From positions 186,001 to 250,000 of the forward strand of contig NZ_JACHIP010000006.1 in assembly GCF_014203275.1 (NCBI RefSeq): a stretch of DNA of 64,000 nucleotides, in the 5' to 3' direction. A program made the translations under genes and the position numbers. The DNA comes from Granulicella aggregans. GTDB lineage: Bacteria; Acidobacteriota; Terriglobia; Terriglobales; Acidobacteriaceae. Positions 43,750-51,900 of the stretch are shown here, in pieces. Position 1 is the stretch's first letter. Every line of letters begins with the position of its first letter. Under the pieces are notes generated by a model that was not told the origin of the DNA, made no database searches, and was given only the letters and a program-made list of their open reading frames with translations.

Positions 43750-44625
43750 CTAGTAGCGGAAATGGTCTGCATTTCGGCGAACGAACTCCGCGATCTTTAG
43801 TGGAGGCCTGCCGGTGATCTCTGGAAAGTTGTTGAATACTTCATCCGCCCTAAGATCAACTCCATTGGTAAGGTCGGCGTAGCTGTTGAAGACGCACTGC
43901 ATGTATGCCGGTTCCGCGCCTGCAGCAAGGACGTTCTGCAGAAACTCCGATGGTGGTCGTGGCTCATAAGTAAACGGCTGCCCCATTACTTCGCTGAAGG
44001 TCTCGGCGAGCTCGTCGTAGGTCTTCGCCTCATACCCAAGTCGATACGTCTTGCCAGCGTGCTTGTCTGGATCGACAAGGCATGCAGCAGCGACTGCTGC
44101 AACATCGTCGCAATCGACCCAGCTCAGCCGCGCGCTGCCTACATAATGGCGGATCACACCTTCCTTCACGTAGCGCTCGCCACCATAGCCGAGTAGGTTC
44201 TGCATGAATATCTCCGGGCGAAGATGCGTGAACGTCATGCCGGACCACTCGATATAGCGTTCGATAAATTGGTGCCAGCCATAGTGCGCGACACGTGTGT
44301 CGTCATCACCACACGCCCCGAGATGCACAATCTGCTTAACGCCTGCGCGCTTCGCAGCGTTCACGAGGTCCTTGCTCTGGCGAAGCATGTCCACGGTGTA
44401 CCCCGTGGCCATGAAGATGCGATCCACGCCTTCGAGCGCGGTCGCGAACGTTGAGAAATCGTCCAGGTCGAGATGCACAATGGGCACTCCGAGACTCGCA
44501 GCTTTCTCGCGATTGCGTGCGGCCGCGACCACCTCAACAGTATCGTTTGCGGCAAGTAGCGGGATCAGAGCTCCGCCAACCTGGCCGGTCGCTCCCATTA
44601 CAAGCACTCGTGGTTTTCCGTTCAT
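43750..44625 (-). CDS. NmrA-like NAD(P)-binding reductase
   Basis: 291 residues from the ATG at 44625, which has GGAGGAAG directly upstream. Rossmann start VLVMGATGQVGGALIPLL, then VAAARNREKAASLG, ATALEGVDRIFMATG and HLRPEIFMQNLLGYGG. It belongs to the atypical short-chain dehydrogenase/NmrA group, which includes quinone reductases (QorB-like) and redox sensors. The substrate is unknown. It lies between an alpha/beta hydrolase and the broken Gfo/Idh gene, all on the minus strand with short gaps. Confidence 0.85.
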   Translation of the reverse strand: MNGKPRVLVMGATGQVGGALIPLLAANDTVEVVAAARNREKAASLGVPIVHLDLDDFSTFATALEGVDRIFMATGYTVDMLRQSKDLVNAAKRAGVKQIVHLGACGDDDTRVAHYGWHQFIERYIEWSGMTFTHLRPEIFMQNLLGYGGERYVKEGVIRHYVGSARLSWVDCDDVAAVAAACLVDPDKHAGKTYRLGYEAKTYDELAETFSEVMGQPFTYEPRPPSEFLQNVLAAGAEPAYMQCVFNSYADLTNGVDLRADEVFNNFPEITGRPPLKIAEFVRRNADHFRY

Positions 44626-44672
44626 TTCTTCCTCCTGAATACCGATATGAAGTCGTGACACTGTGGTCAGCC

Positions 44673-45368
44673 TTAGTTGTTGAGAGACTCGGCTGCAAGG
44701 GCAATGATGTCAGCAACAGCCTCCGGATGAGACATGAACGGGCAGTGACTGGATGGCACCGATCGAACGGTTGCGTTCATTCGCTTCGCCAGGAACTCCT
44801 GAGCCGACGGAGGAATCATCTGATCCTCTGTGCAGACCAAATACCACGATGGAATCGTCTTCCATGCCGGTGCGCCTTCTTGTCCGATGAACGCCGCAAC
44901 ACTCAGAGGCTTTTGAACCGCAGCCATAACAGCAGCTTCATCCACTGTGGCACCACCCGCGAAGGAGTGGTGGAACTTCTCTCGATTGATCCAGAGGAAG
45001 CCGTAAGCGTCCGGCTCAATCGCCGTCGAGCCAGGCGAAGGCGGCCCTTGCTTCGATAGCGACTCGAGGCTTTCACGTTCATCGAGTCCAAATGCAGTGA
45101 TGTACACGAGCGCCTTCACCTGAGGTGCTGCCGCCGCAGCGCCCGTGATGACCGCGCCACCATAGGAGTGGCCTACTAGCACTGTGGGCTCAGGTTGCTC
45201 CAAGAGAAGACGGCGGGTCACTTCCATGTCGTTTTCAAGGGACGTAAGCGGAATCTGGGCGGACGTGACGGTGAAGCCCTTTGCCTGCAAAAGCAGAATG
45301 ACCTTGCTCCAGCAGGAGCCATCGGCCCAGGCTCCGTGTACCAGCATGACGTTTGCGCTTTTACTCAT
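44673..45368 (-). CDS. Cytosolic alpha/beta hydrolase
   Basis: 231 residues, no signal peptide. Oxyanion block LVHGAWADGS, nucleophile S68 in GHSYGG, acid in LVCTEDQMIP and His in SSHCPF. This is the salicylate-esterase/hydroxynitrile-lyase-like group seen in many soil bacteria. The first half is strikingly similar to the exported hydrolase at 46600-47394, so they are paralogs in two compartments. The next gene (NmrA-like) starts 47 bp downstream. Confidence 0.88.
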   Translation of the reverse strand: MSKSANVMLVHGAWADGSCWSKVILLLQAKGFTVTSAQIPLTSLENDMEVTRRLLLEQPEPTVLVGHSYGGAVITGAAAAAPQVKALVYITAFGLDERESLESLSKQGPPSPGSTAIEPDAYGFLWINREKFHHSFAGGATVDEAAVMAAVQKPLSVAAFIGQEGAPAWKTIPSWYLVCTEDQMIPPSAQEFLAKRMNATVRSVPSSHCPFMSHPEAVADIIALAAESLNN

Positions 45369-45817
45369 TTCACTCTCCTGTTTGATATCGGTTTTCGCGC
45401 CAGGTGCAACGCCGTATGCGGGGTAGTCCGTGGAGCGATGGGTTACACCCCGAATGTAGGGCTAGCGCAACGATTGTCAGAGACTACTTCGGGTGAGCGG
45501 GCATGGGCTCTTTAGAGCTACGCTTACGGAACTGCAGGTGAGCGAACGCTGGTGTTCCCTGGAGCGATCGGCGGCGAGTTCATCCAATCCGCTTCTCGGT
45601 AGCTCTTTCGGGCTAATCGGGTTCCTTCCCCCAGCGATACACTAAGGCTGCTACTACGAGTCCAGCACCCCATGATGAGTTGTCGCGCCTCTAGAAGATC
45701 GCAGGAGCTCTCGCTCGACGTACTCGCGAGTCCGCGCACCTTCTCAGGGCCATATGCCCAGCCTTTTAAGCTATCGTCTAGCGAATCGCCCCAAGAGAGA
45801 TGTAGAGGTCATCAAAG
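45369..45817. other. Intergenic region without a supported gene
   Basis: 449 bp between the divergent hydrolase and response regulator genes. Short frames cross it but have no domain, start signal or typical codon pattern. It may hold both promoters and possibly a lost gene. I see no repeat or clear hairpin. Confidence 0.5.
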
Positions 45818-46447
45818 ATGACCGACGTCCAAGAGATTCGCGTAATGATCGTCGACGATCATCCTCTTATGCGTTCCGGCATAGCGGGCGAAATCAACTC
45901 GCAGCGAGACATGCAGGTAGTGGCTGAAGCCAGCAACGGCGTGGAAGCCATCGCCGCCTATCGGGTCCATCGCCCAGACGTGACGCTCATGGACATCCGG
46001 ATGCCTGATATGGGTGGCATCGAAGCAATCACGCAGATCCGCGCGACATATCCCGCCGCGAAGTTCGTCGTCCTTACATCCTCTGCTGGCGACGTACAGG
46101 CGATGCGGGCCCTACAGGCAGGCGCTACCGGGTATCTTTTGAAGAACCTTCTAAGGACGGAACTCATCGATACGATTCGCGTCGTTCATTCTGGACGGCG
46201 GAAGATCCCGGCGGAGATAGCGCAGCAGATCGCGGAACATGCCATGGAAGACGTGGTTTCGGCGCGCGAGTTGGAAGTGCTTCGAGGAGTGTCTCAAGGC
46301 AAGGCCAACAAGATCATCGCCGATGATCTCTGCATCTCGGAACACACAGTCAAGAACCATATCAAGAGCATTCTCTCGAAGCTCGATGCGAGCGACCGCA
46401 CCGACGCTGTAGTCATCGCCATCCGGCGCGGTTACATCGAGATGTAA
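45818..46447 (+). CDS. NarL/FixJ-family response regulator
   Basis: 209 residues. Receiver domain with IVDDHPLMRSG, D59 in LMDIRMPDMGG and TSSAGDVQAMRALQAGATGYLLK, then a LuxR-type helix-turn-helix (SARELEVLRGVSQGKANKIIADDL...TVKNHIKSILSKL). A likely partner is the NarL-type kinase at 40377-41297, the only HisKA_3 kinase in the window, although 4.5 kb and several genes separate them. Confidence 0.92.
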   Translation: MTDVQEIRVMIVDDHPLMRSGIAGEINSQRDMQVVAEASNGVEAIAAYRVHRPDVTLMDIRMPDMGGIEAITQIRATYPAAKFVVLTSSAGDVQAMRALQAGATGYLLKNLLRTELIDTIRVVHSGRRKIPAEIAQQIAEHAMEDVVSARELEVLRGVSQGKANKIIADDLCISEHTVKNHIKSILSKLDASDRTDAVVIAIRRGYIEM

Positions 46448-46599
46448 ACGGCGTACATGCTTGATGACTCCATTGGGCTATCCAGAAAGGAACCAAACGA
46501 GACTGTCGCTCCGGCGCAGGCGGCTCTACTTTGGTCCTGGGGACAAGCGCTTCGCAAGCATTGGCGTCGCGCGAGTCCTTCCATTCGAAAGGACACCCT

Positions 46600-47394
46600 A
46601 TGACACTTGCTCGTTCTATCGCCACTACTGCGGCAAAGGCCACATTCATCTTTGGTTCTGTTTTCTCAGCGACGGCATTCTCGCAACAGCCAGCAACAGG
46701 GGCGATTCGAAACGTCGTGCTTGTACATGGCGCCTGGGCTGACGGCTCAAGCTGGTCAAAGATCATCCCGCTGCTGGAAGCGAAGGGTCTGCACGTTGTA
46801 TGCGTGCAGAATCCTCTCACCTCGTTCGCTGACGACGTCGCGGCCACGAATCGCGCGATCGATGCCCAGGATGGTCCTGTGCTTCTTGTCGGACATTCCT
46901 ATGGGGGCGCGGTCATCACGGAAGCGGGCAATAAGGAAAAGGTCGCAGGCCTTGTCTATGTGGCCGCCTTCGCTCCCGACAAGGGCGAATCAGCGGGAAG
47001 CCAGAGCAAGCCCTATGGGCCGACTCCTGGCATCGCGGAACTGCGTCCCCTTGAAGACGGTTTCCTGGTCTTGACTCCGAAAGGCATTGCGGAAGACTTC
47101 GCGCCAGACCTCTCCCCGACCGAACACTCAATCCTGACTGCGACGCAGACTCCCACGCAGGGCTCGGCTCTCGGCAGCCCCATCACCGAGCCAGCGTGGC
47201 GAACGAAGCCGACGTGGTTCATCGTCGCGGCAAATGACCGTATGATTTCGCCCAAGCAGGAGACAGATTCCGCCAAGAAGATGGGTGCCAGGACGTTGAC
47301 CTTGCAAAGCAGTCACGTGCCCATGCTGTCGAAGCCATCCGAGGTAGCAGCATTCATTATCGAAGCGGCCCATGCGCAAAAGGTCGGCCACTAG
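46600..47394 (+). CDS. Exported alpha/beta hydrolase, paralog of 44673-45368
   Basis: 264 residues from the ATG at 46600 (AAAGGA upstream). Signal peptide MTLARSIATTAAKATFIFGSVFSATAFSQQ, then LVHGAWADGSSWSKIIPLLEAKG, GHSYGGAVITEAG and a C-terminal His in SSHVPMLSKP. The shared segments with the cytosolic hydrolase point to duplication followed by gain or loss of a signal peptide. Substrate unknown; it probably acts in the periplasm. Confidence 0.88.
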   Translation: MTLARSIATTAAKATFIFGSVFSATAFSQQPATGAIRNVVLVHGAWADGSSWSKIIPLLEAKGLHVVCVQNPLTSFADDVAATNRAIDAQDGPVLLVGHSYGGAVITEAGNKEKVAGLVYVAAFAPDKGESAGSQSKPYGPTPGIAELRPLEDGFLVLTPKGIAEDFAPDLSPTEHSILTATQTPTQGSALGSPITEPAWRTKPTWFIVAANDRMISPKQETDSAKKMGARTLTLQSSHVPMLSKPSEVAAFIIEAAHAQKVGH

Positions 47395-47551
47395 CAAGCG
47401 ACCGCTCCATCCCGCCTATGCCCTTCGTTCACTCTGATCGTTGCTACGAATGCCTCGGGAACGCCATGGATGCGCAAATCCCGAGACACACGCCGTAGAT
47501 ACGACCCACGTGACCGGACATTCGGAGGAGGCGGCACAATCGTGCCGCCTC

Positions 47552-48883
47552 CTATCGTTCTTTCCCCGAGAACGGACGCAGCCTCACAAACACCGACACG
47601 CCCACCGGATGCGAGCCGTAGATCGGCTGCAACGCTTCAGGTACGCCATAGGTCGTTACCTGTGCACCGAGCGCCGTCCGCACATGTGGCAGCACATCGA
47701 CGTCGCGGTCGTACCCAAACGTATACGCCGCAACGTGGCCAATCGGCCCTTCCTGAAATCCCGCGGGCAAAGGATTTGCACCGTTCACAAGCTCATTCGA
47801 TCGCCCCGCGTTCTCTATCCGCGTCCACGCATAGTTGCGTGTCTTGAAGCGCAGCAGCGACTCCAGCAGATAGCTGTTCTCTTTCGAATCGTCGGCGAGT
47901 GACCTCGTTCGTCCCCACACCAAAGTGTTCGACCAGTTGCCTTCGTGAAATGGCCGGTTGTACATGATCGAAGCCGTTGTCCGCGCCTGGTCTTCGCTGG
48001 GGAAGAGCTGCTCCGGGCTCTTCAGCCGCGCATAGGACAACTGCCCGCTCCAGTTCTGCGCAGGCTGTAGCGTCAGCCGCGTCGACCATGAGTCTATCTT
48101 TCCCTGGTCGATGTTCCAGCGAAACTCGTCCGGCTCACGTCCATGAAAGCCGCCAACCTCAACGCGCGCGATGCCATGCGTCACTCCGACTGTGACCACG
48201 TCGCTGGCAATATGCGTCGAATCTTCCTGATGATGCCCAAGACTGCCCACAGGATCTTCAGACGCCGATGCGCGGTGCGGATACGCCGTCGGTCCAATCG
48301 GCGGATCGCCGATAGGCGCGGCATAGAAGGACAGCAAGGTCTTCTCGCCCAGCTTCACATCGTAGAGCGCCGCAAGCTCCATGAAGAAGTCGTGCGGATG
48401 CTGTCCGTCCGCGATGGGCTTGCCGAACGCCGTCTCGCCTTGTTGGAAGAGCAGTGGATACTGTCGCTCCGATATGGTCGCGGGCTCCAGGCTGAACATA
48501 GCTCGCAACGTAAGCTGTCCAGGCCCAAGGCGGCGTTCCGCCATAGGCATAAACCAATTTGTCGAATAGAACTTGTCCGTGCCGCGCGGCCCGCTCTGCT
48601 GGGTATCCGTGATGAATGCGTTGGCGTGAAACATGAGCATCCACGGTCCTTTCATCGTCATCAGCATCGGCGCTGCGGTGGAGTTCGGCTCCGCGCTCGT
48701 TCCCGAGGAGGCGTGGTGCATGATCTCTTCGATAAAACTGTGCGGGTGCATGTTCTGCATCATCTCGTCCATGCCAGCATCCATTTTCATGCCCTGCATG
48801 GTGTCGGGAGATTTCACTTCCTGCGCCTGGAGCGAGAGGCATAGCGATAAGACAGCGATGGTTATTGCGTAAATCTGTTTCAT
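47552..48883 (-). CDS. Met/His-rich outer-membrane beta-barrel-type protein, possibly metal related
   Basis: 443 residues from the ATG at 48883, with signal peptide MKQIYAITIAVLSLCLSLQAQ. The segment after it is rich in Met and His (MQGMKMDAGMDEMMQNMHPH), as in copper-handling proteins. The rest alternates strands typical of an outer-membrane barrel (WMLMFHANAFITDT, RVEVGGFHGREPDEFRW, GVSVFVRLRPFSGKER) with no family I can name with certainty. A small Cys-rich exported protein is encoded upstream on the same strand, and a structured leader lies between them. Copper or silver resistance is an inference from composition. Confidence 0.65.
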   Translation of the reverse strand: MKQIYAITIAVLSLCLSLQAQEVKSPDTMQGMKMDAGMDEMMQNMHPHSFIEEIMHHASSGTSAEPNSTAAPMLMTMKGPWMLMFHANAFITDTQQSGPRGTDKFYSTNWFMPMAERRLGPGQLTLRAMFSLEPATISERQYPLLFQQGETAFGKPIADGQHPHDFFMELAALYDVKLGEKTLLSFYAAPIGDPPIGPTAYPHRASASEDPVGSLGHHQEDSTHIASDVVTVGVTHGIARVEVGGFHGREPDEFRWNIDQGKIDSWSTRLTLQPAQNWSGQLSYARLKSPEQLFPSEDQARTTASIMYNRPFHEGNWSNTLVWGRTRSLADDSKENSYLLESLLRFKTRNYAWTRIENAGRSNELVNGANPLPAGFQEGPIGHVAAYTFGYDRDVDVLPHVRTALGAQVTTYGVPEALQPIYGSHPVGVSVFVRLRPFSGKER

Positions 48884-48910
48884 GAAAAAGGTCCCTGCTT
48901 CGCACCTGGA

Positions 48911-48960
48911 GGTACGAGTCTGCTTTGCCGCTGAACGCAAGCATCGTGCAGAGCCGTACC
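48911..48960 (-). promoter_or_regulatory. 50-nt inverted repeat in the leader of the Met/His-rich protein gene
   Basis: GGTACG (48911-48916) pairs with CGTACC (48955-48960), and TCTGC (48919-48923) with GCAGA (48948-48952). Further out, the minus strand has an ACCTGATC block resembling part of a TPP riboswitch, but no CTGAGA partner, and CCCTG/CAGGG segments flank the hairpin. It lies 28 bp upstream of the ATG, so it is probably a regulatory RNA structure of unknown class. Confidence 0.5.
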
Positions 48961-49008
48961 CGTTACAGGGATCAGGTTTCTACCGATACGACGGAGCGAT
49001 ATGCGGGA

Positions 49009-49443
49009 CTAGACGCGGAGAGTTACGAGCAGAGGATCTCCTACAGGGCGAAGCGGAGACGCCTTTGAATGAGCGACGAAACGATAAGCAGCGACCAAGG
49101 GCTGAATCGGTACTGGCTCTACAAAGATCCAGTGGACCGCGGCAACGCTTTCGCTCGTTGGGATGGAGCTCATCGTCGCGAGCGGCAAAGGATGCCGGCA
49201 CAAGCCCGCATCCGAACTCTCAAATCGAAGGTTCGCTGCGGTGGATGCTGACGAGTGCGGACTGCTCATGCCAGAGCAGTGCATCCCAGCCATAGTCCCA
49301 TCCGTCGATGCGGTGGCAGCGCCATGACACTGAACTCCGCCGCCGAGACCGCATGCAAGTTCGCACACAGCACTCTGCGTACTCGCGCCCAGCATGAGGC
49401 AGGCGAACAGCAATGTGAGCACGGACTGGAGGCGCTGTCTCAT
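49009..49443 (-). CDS. Small Cys-rich exported protein
   Basis: 144 residues with an N-terminal signal (MRQRLQSVLTLLFACLMLGAS). The mature part has CELACGLGGGVQCHGA and MHCSGM with several Cys, His and Met residues that could bind metal, then a less regular C-terminus rich in Pro and Val. No domain recognised. On the same strand as the Met/His-rich barrel protein, separated by 125 bp containing the inverted repeat, so the two probably belong to one metal-responsive unit. Confidence 0.55.
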   Translation of the reverse strand: MRQRLQSVLTLLFACLMLGASTQSAVCELACGLGGGVQCHGAATASTDGTMAGMHCSGMSSPHSSASTAANLRFESSDAGLCRHPLPLATMSSIPTSESVAAVHWIFVEPVPIQPLVAAYRFVAHSKASPLRPVGDPLLVTLRV

Positions 49444-49465
49444 CTACTTGAGTTTAGCCGAAGAG

Positions 49466-49497
49466 GCCGATTGAAGTGTTGGAGCACTTCAATCGGC
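49466..49497 (-). terminator. 13-bp hairpin at the end of eutC
   Basis: Perfect arms GCCGATTGAAGTG and its complement around a 6-nt loop. The hairpin overlaps the last codons and stop of eutC. There is no T tract, so it may be a rho-independent-like terminator, an RNA stabiliser or a bidirectional end. Confidence 0.5.
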
Positions 49498-50316
49498 GCG
49501 TTGCGACTCCGCGAGCAGAGGTTGGTCGGTAGGATCTTTCAGCGATGTCCCAGTCGATTGCAGCCGCCGCGCTTCGATTGCGAAGTACGCAATTCGCCGC
49601 GCTGCATCCTTCGGCGAGAGGCCTTCGCTACGGATGTTCGAGATGCAGTTTCGTTCGGCGTTTGTGCGGCCCAGGCGCGGCTCCCACGTGATGTAAGCCC
49701 CCAGCGAATCTGCAGCGGAGAGACCGGGCCGTTCGCCGATTAGCATCACGGCAAGCTGTGCTCCCAAGGCTGCGCCTATCTCATCGCCGAGGGCGACACG
49801 CGCCTGCTCCGCTATCACGACCCGCGTGATGTTCCATTCCGCTTGAACCAGCGGCAACAGAAAATCGATGACTGCAATCGCGTTGCGATCCGCTGCCAGA
49901 GCAGAGAGCCCATCCGCGATGATGATCGTAAGCCGCGGCCTTGTTCCTTCACTCACGTCTGCATGGAGCGCGTTCTTCGCCGCCTCGCCCAGCGTGCGGC
50001 CAAGGTCTGGCCGTCGCAAGTACGTCGCACGATCTGGAGCCGCGCTTTTCACCGCGACTGCCTCAAGTCCGCGATCATGAAGCTCGCTCAGCAGCGTCGG
50101 CAGGCTCAGATGCGCGTGTACCGCATCGCGGGCCTGCGCATGGTCACGGGCAAAGGCGAGATTGTCGCGCGTGGTAATGCTGTTGCCAGTCCTTGCTAAC
50201 GAGACGCGCGCCGGTGTCAATGCACGAAGGTCTGTCTCCGCGAGAGCGATGTCTCTTGGTTCATCGAGCGAAAGGGCTTCAGACGCCGCCTCTTCAGACA
50301 AGGATCGCCGATCCAT
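49489..50316 (-). CDS. eutC: Ethanolamine ammonia-lyase light chain
   Basis: 275 residues, the usual size. Recognised by ARVSLARTGNSITTRDNLAFARDHAQARDAV at the front and IIADGLSA, ALGAQLAVMLIGERPGLSAADSLGAYITWEP and RNCISNIRSEGL further on. With the heavy chain EutB it forms the adenosylcobalamin enzyme that splits ethanolamine into acetaldehyde and ammonia. EutB is not in the window: the upstream position is taken by pncB, whose end overlaps the eutC start by 23 bp. So this is either an orphan, or eutB lies elsewhere. Confidence 0.92.
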   Translation of the reverse strand: MDRRSLSEEAASEALSLDEPRDIALAETDLRALTPARVSLARTGNSITTRDNLAFARDHAQARDAVHAHLSLPTLLSELHDRGLEAVAVKSAAPDRATYLRRPDLGRTLGEAAKNALHADVSEGTRPRLTIIIADGLSALAADRNAIAVIDFLLPLVQAEWNITRVVIAEQARVALGDEIGAALGAQLAVMLIGERPGLSAADSLGAYITWEPRLGRTNAERNCISNIRSEGLSPKDAARRIAYFAIEARRLQSTGTSLKDPTDQPLLAESQRAD

Positions 50317-51610
50317 CCCTCGCCTCGCTTCCGAATACCTTTCGATACCGCGCGATCTCTTCCGCCGGTCCCGTAGCCTTGCGCAGATTATCTGAAAGCT
50401 TTACTGCCGGCCTTCCCTCGACCGACTTCAGCTTGCAGACGAGGCTGATCGGTTCCAGCGCTGCATCGCCGCGAGGATGGCAGCCGCGGAAGTCGTTCGT
50501 CAGCAGCGTTCCCCATCCGGCGCTGAACCGTATGCGCTCGTTGAAGTACGCATGCAGCTCCAGGATCTGCTCCACATCCAAGCCATCGGAAGCGATGAAG
50601 CGCTTCTTCCGCGCATCCCTGCCATGCTTCGTCAGCCACGCAATGTACTCATCGCCCGCGATCAGTGGGTCTTTGCTGTCACAGCGTTGGCCGGTCCAGT
50701 CCGCGACCCACTCCGGCGCGCCTTCGAGGAACTGCGTTGTCCCAAAAGTGTCCGGAAGCATTACGAGCAGCTCACCGCCATAACTCTTCTGCCATAGCTC
50801 CAATACACGATACTGCGATGCATAGAGTTCTTCGTCGCTGTTCGCCAGCGCGGCAAGCGCCATAGGCAACTCGTGCGCGTTCGTGCCGATCGCTTCCAGG
50901 TCGTGCTTGTACGCGAGGTGGGTGTTCGAAGATCCGGTGAAGCTGCTGCCAAGCGACGTATGCAGTGCACCGACGACGTACTCCTGCCATAGAAACGAGT
51001 GCCGCCGCCGCGTGCCGAACTCGGAGAGCCGTACTCCCGGTACAGTCCGCAGTCGCTCGATCTTGTCCCAAAGCTTTGTCTTGGCGCGTGCATACAGCAC
51101 ATCCAGCTCCAGCTCTGAGAGCACAGCCAGAGCGGAACGAGTCCGCATCTCGCTCACCAGCGCCAGCGCATAGATCTCCCACATCGTCACCTCGGTCCAA
51201 AGACCAGAGAAGCGCAGCATCAGCTGGCCCTCCTGTTCTCCAGTTAGAGCAATGATTTCGTAGTCGGAGAGCTTGAAGCCGTGCTCGAGCCAGTCGAGAA
51301 ACCCCGGCTCGAAGATGCTCCGTGTGCCGTAGAACGTATTACCCGCCAGCCATATCAGCTCCGACTTGCGAAAGCGCAGCCCACGCACAAACTCCATCTG
51401 CTGTCGCAGCAAGTCGATCGGAATGTGCTCGGCCAACTTCACCGACAGTGTTCTGTTGAAGACCTCCGAGGTTACGTGCACCTGCGGAAAGTTCTTCCAG
51501 ATGAACTGCAGCATCAGCAGTTTGTAGAAGTCCGTATCCAGCAGCGACCGCACAATGGGGTCGAGCTTCCAGTTATGGTTATGGGCGCGCTCCGCGAAGT
51601 TAACCTGCAT
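50294..51610 (-). CDS. pncB: Nicotinate phosphoribosyltransferase
   Basis: 438 residues. Family motifs: LLDTDFYKLLMLQFIW, FGTRRRHSFLWQ, GSSFTGSSNTHLAYKHDLEAIGTNAHE, LPDTFGTTQFLEGAPEWVADWTGQRCDS, FIASDGLDVEQI and GWGTLLTNDF. Reaction: nicotinate plus PRPP (with ATP) to nicotinate mononucleotide, NAD salvage. The 23-bp overlap with eutC suggests one transcript; no metabolic link between the two is obvious. Confidence 0.95.
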   Translation of the reverse strand: MQVNFAERAHNHNWKLDPIVRSLLDTDFYKLLMLQFIWKNFPQVHVTSEVFNRTLSVKLAEHIPIDLLRQQMEFVRGLRFRKSELIWLAGNTFYGTRSIFEPGFLDWLEHGFKLSDYEIIALTGEQEGQLMLRFSGLWTEVTMWEIYALALVSEMRTRSALAVLSELELDVLYARAKTKLWDKIERLRTVPGVRLSEFGTRRRHSFLWQEYVVGALHTSLGSSFTGSSNTHLAYKHDLEAIGTNAHELPMALAALANSDEELYASQYRVLELWQKSYGGELLVMLPDTFGTTQFLEGAPEWVADWTGQRCDSKDPLIAGDEYIAWLTKHGRDARKKRFIASDGLDVEQILELHAYFNERIRFSAGWGTLLTNDFRGCHPRGDAALEPISLVCKLKSVEGRPAVKLSDNLRKATGPAEEIARYRKVFGSEARDGSAILV

Positions 51611-51900
51611 CTGTGGTTTATCTCGTCTCTTTCCGCAAGTTTAGATCATAAAGGCTGGATTTTGATCCGGCGGCGCGTTCGGAGAAGGAGACCGACGCGG
51701 TGCCTCTCCACTAACCCTTCGATACCCACAGTGTCGGGTCTAGATGATTGGTTTATAGAAGGGCGACGGTCTAGCTGCGAGGTGTGGGGACGGCTAAGTG
51801 GCGGCGGGTTTGACCCTTACGGTTCGCCGTGCTCTAATTGGCGCGCTTGTCTGGCTGGCACCTTCATCGGCCCCAATTAGTCCTATAGGAGCTCCTGTCT

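Noticed and set aside
48961..49008. Complete TPP riboswitch upstream of the Met/His-rich protein
   Set aside because: Only an ACCTGATC-like block is present; the CTGAGA half and the following conserved GCG/GGGA parts are missing.
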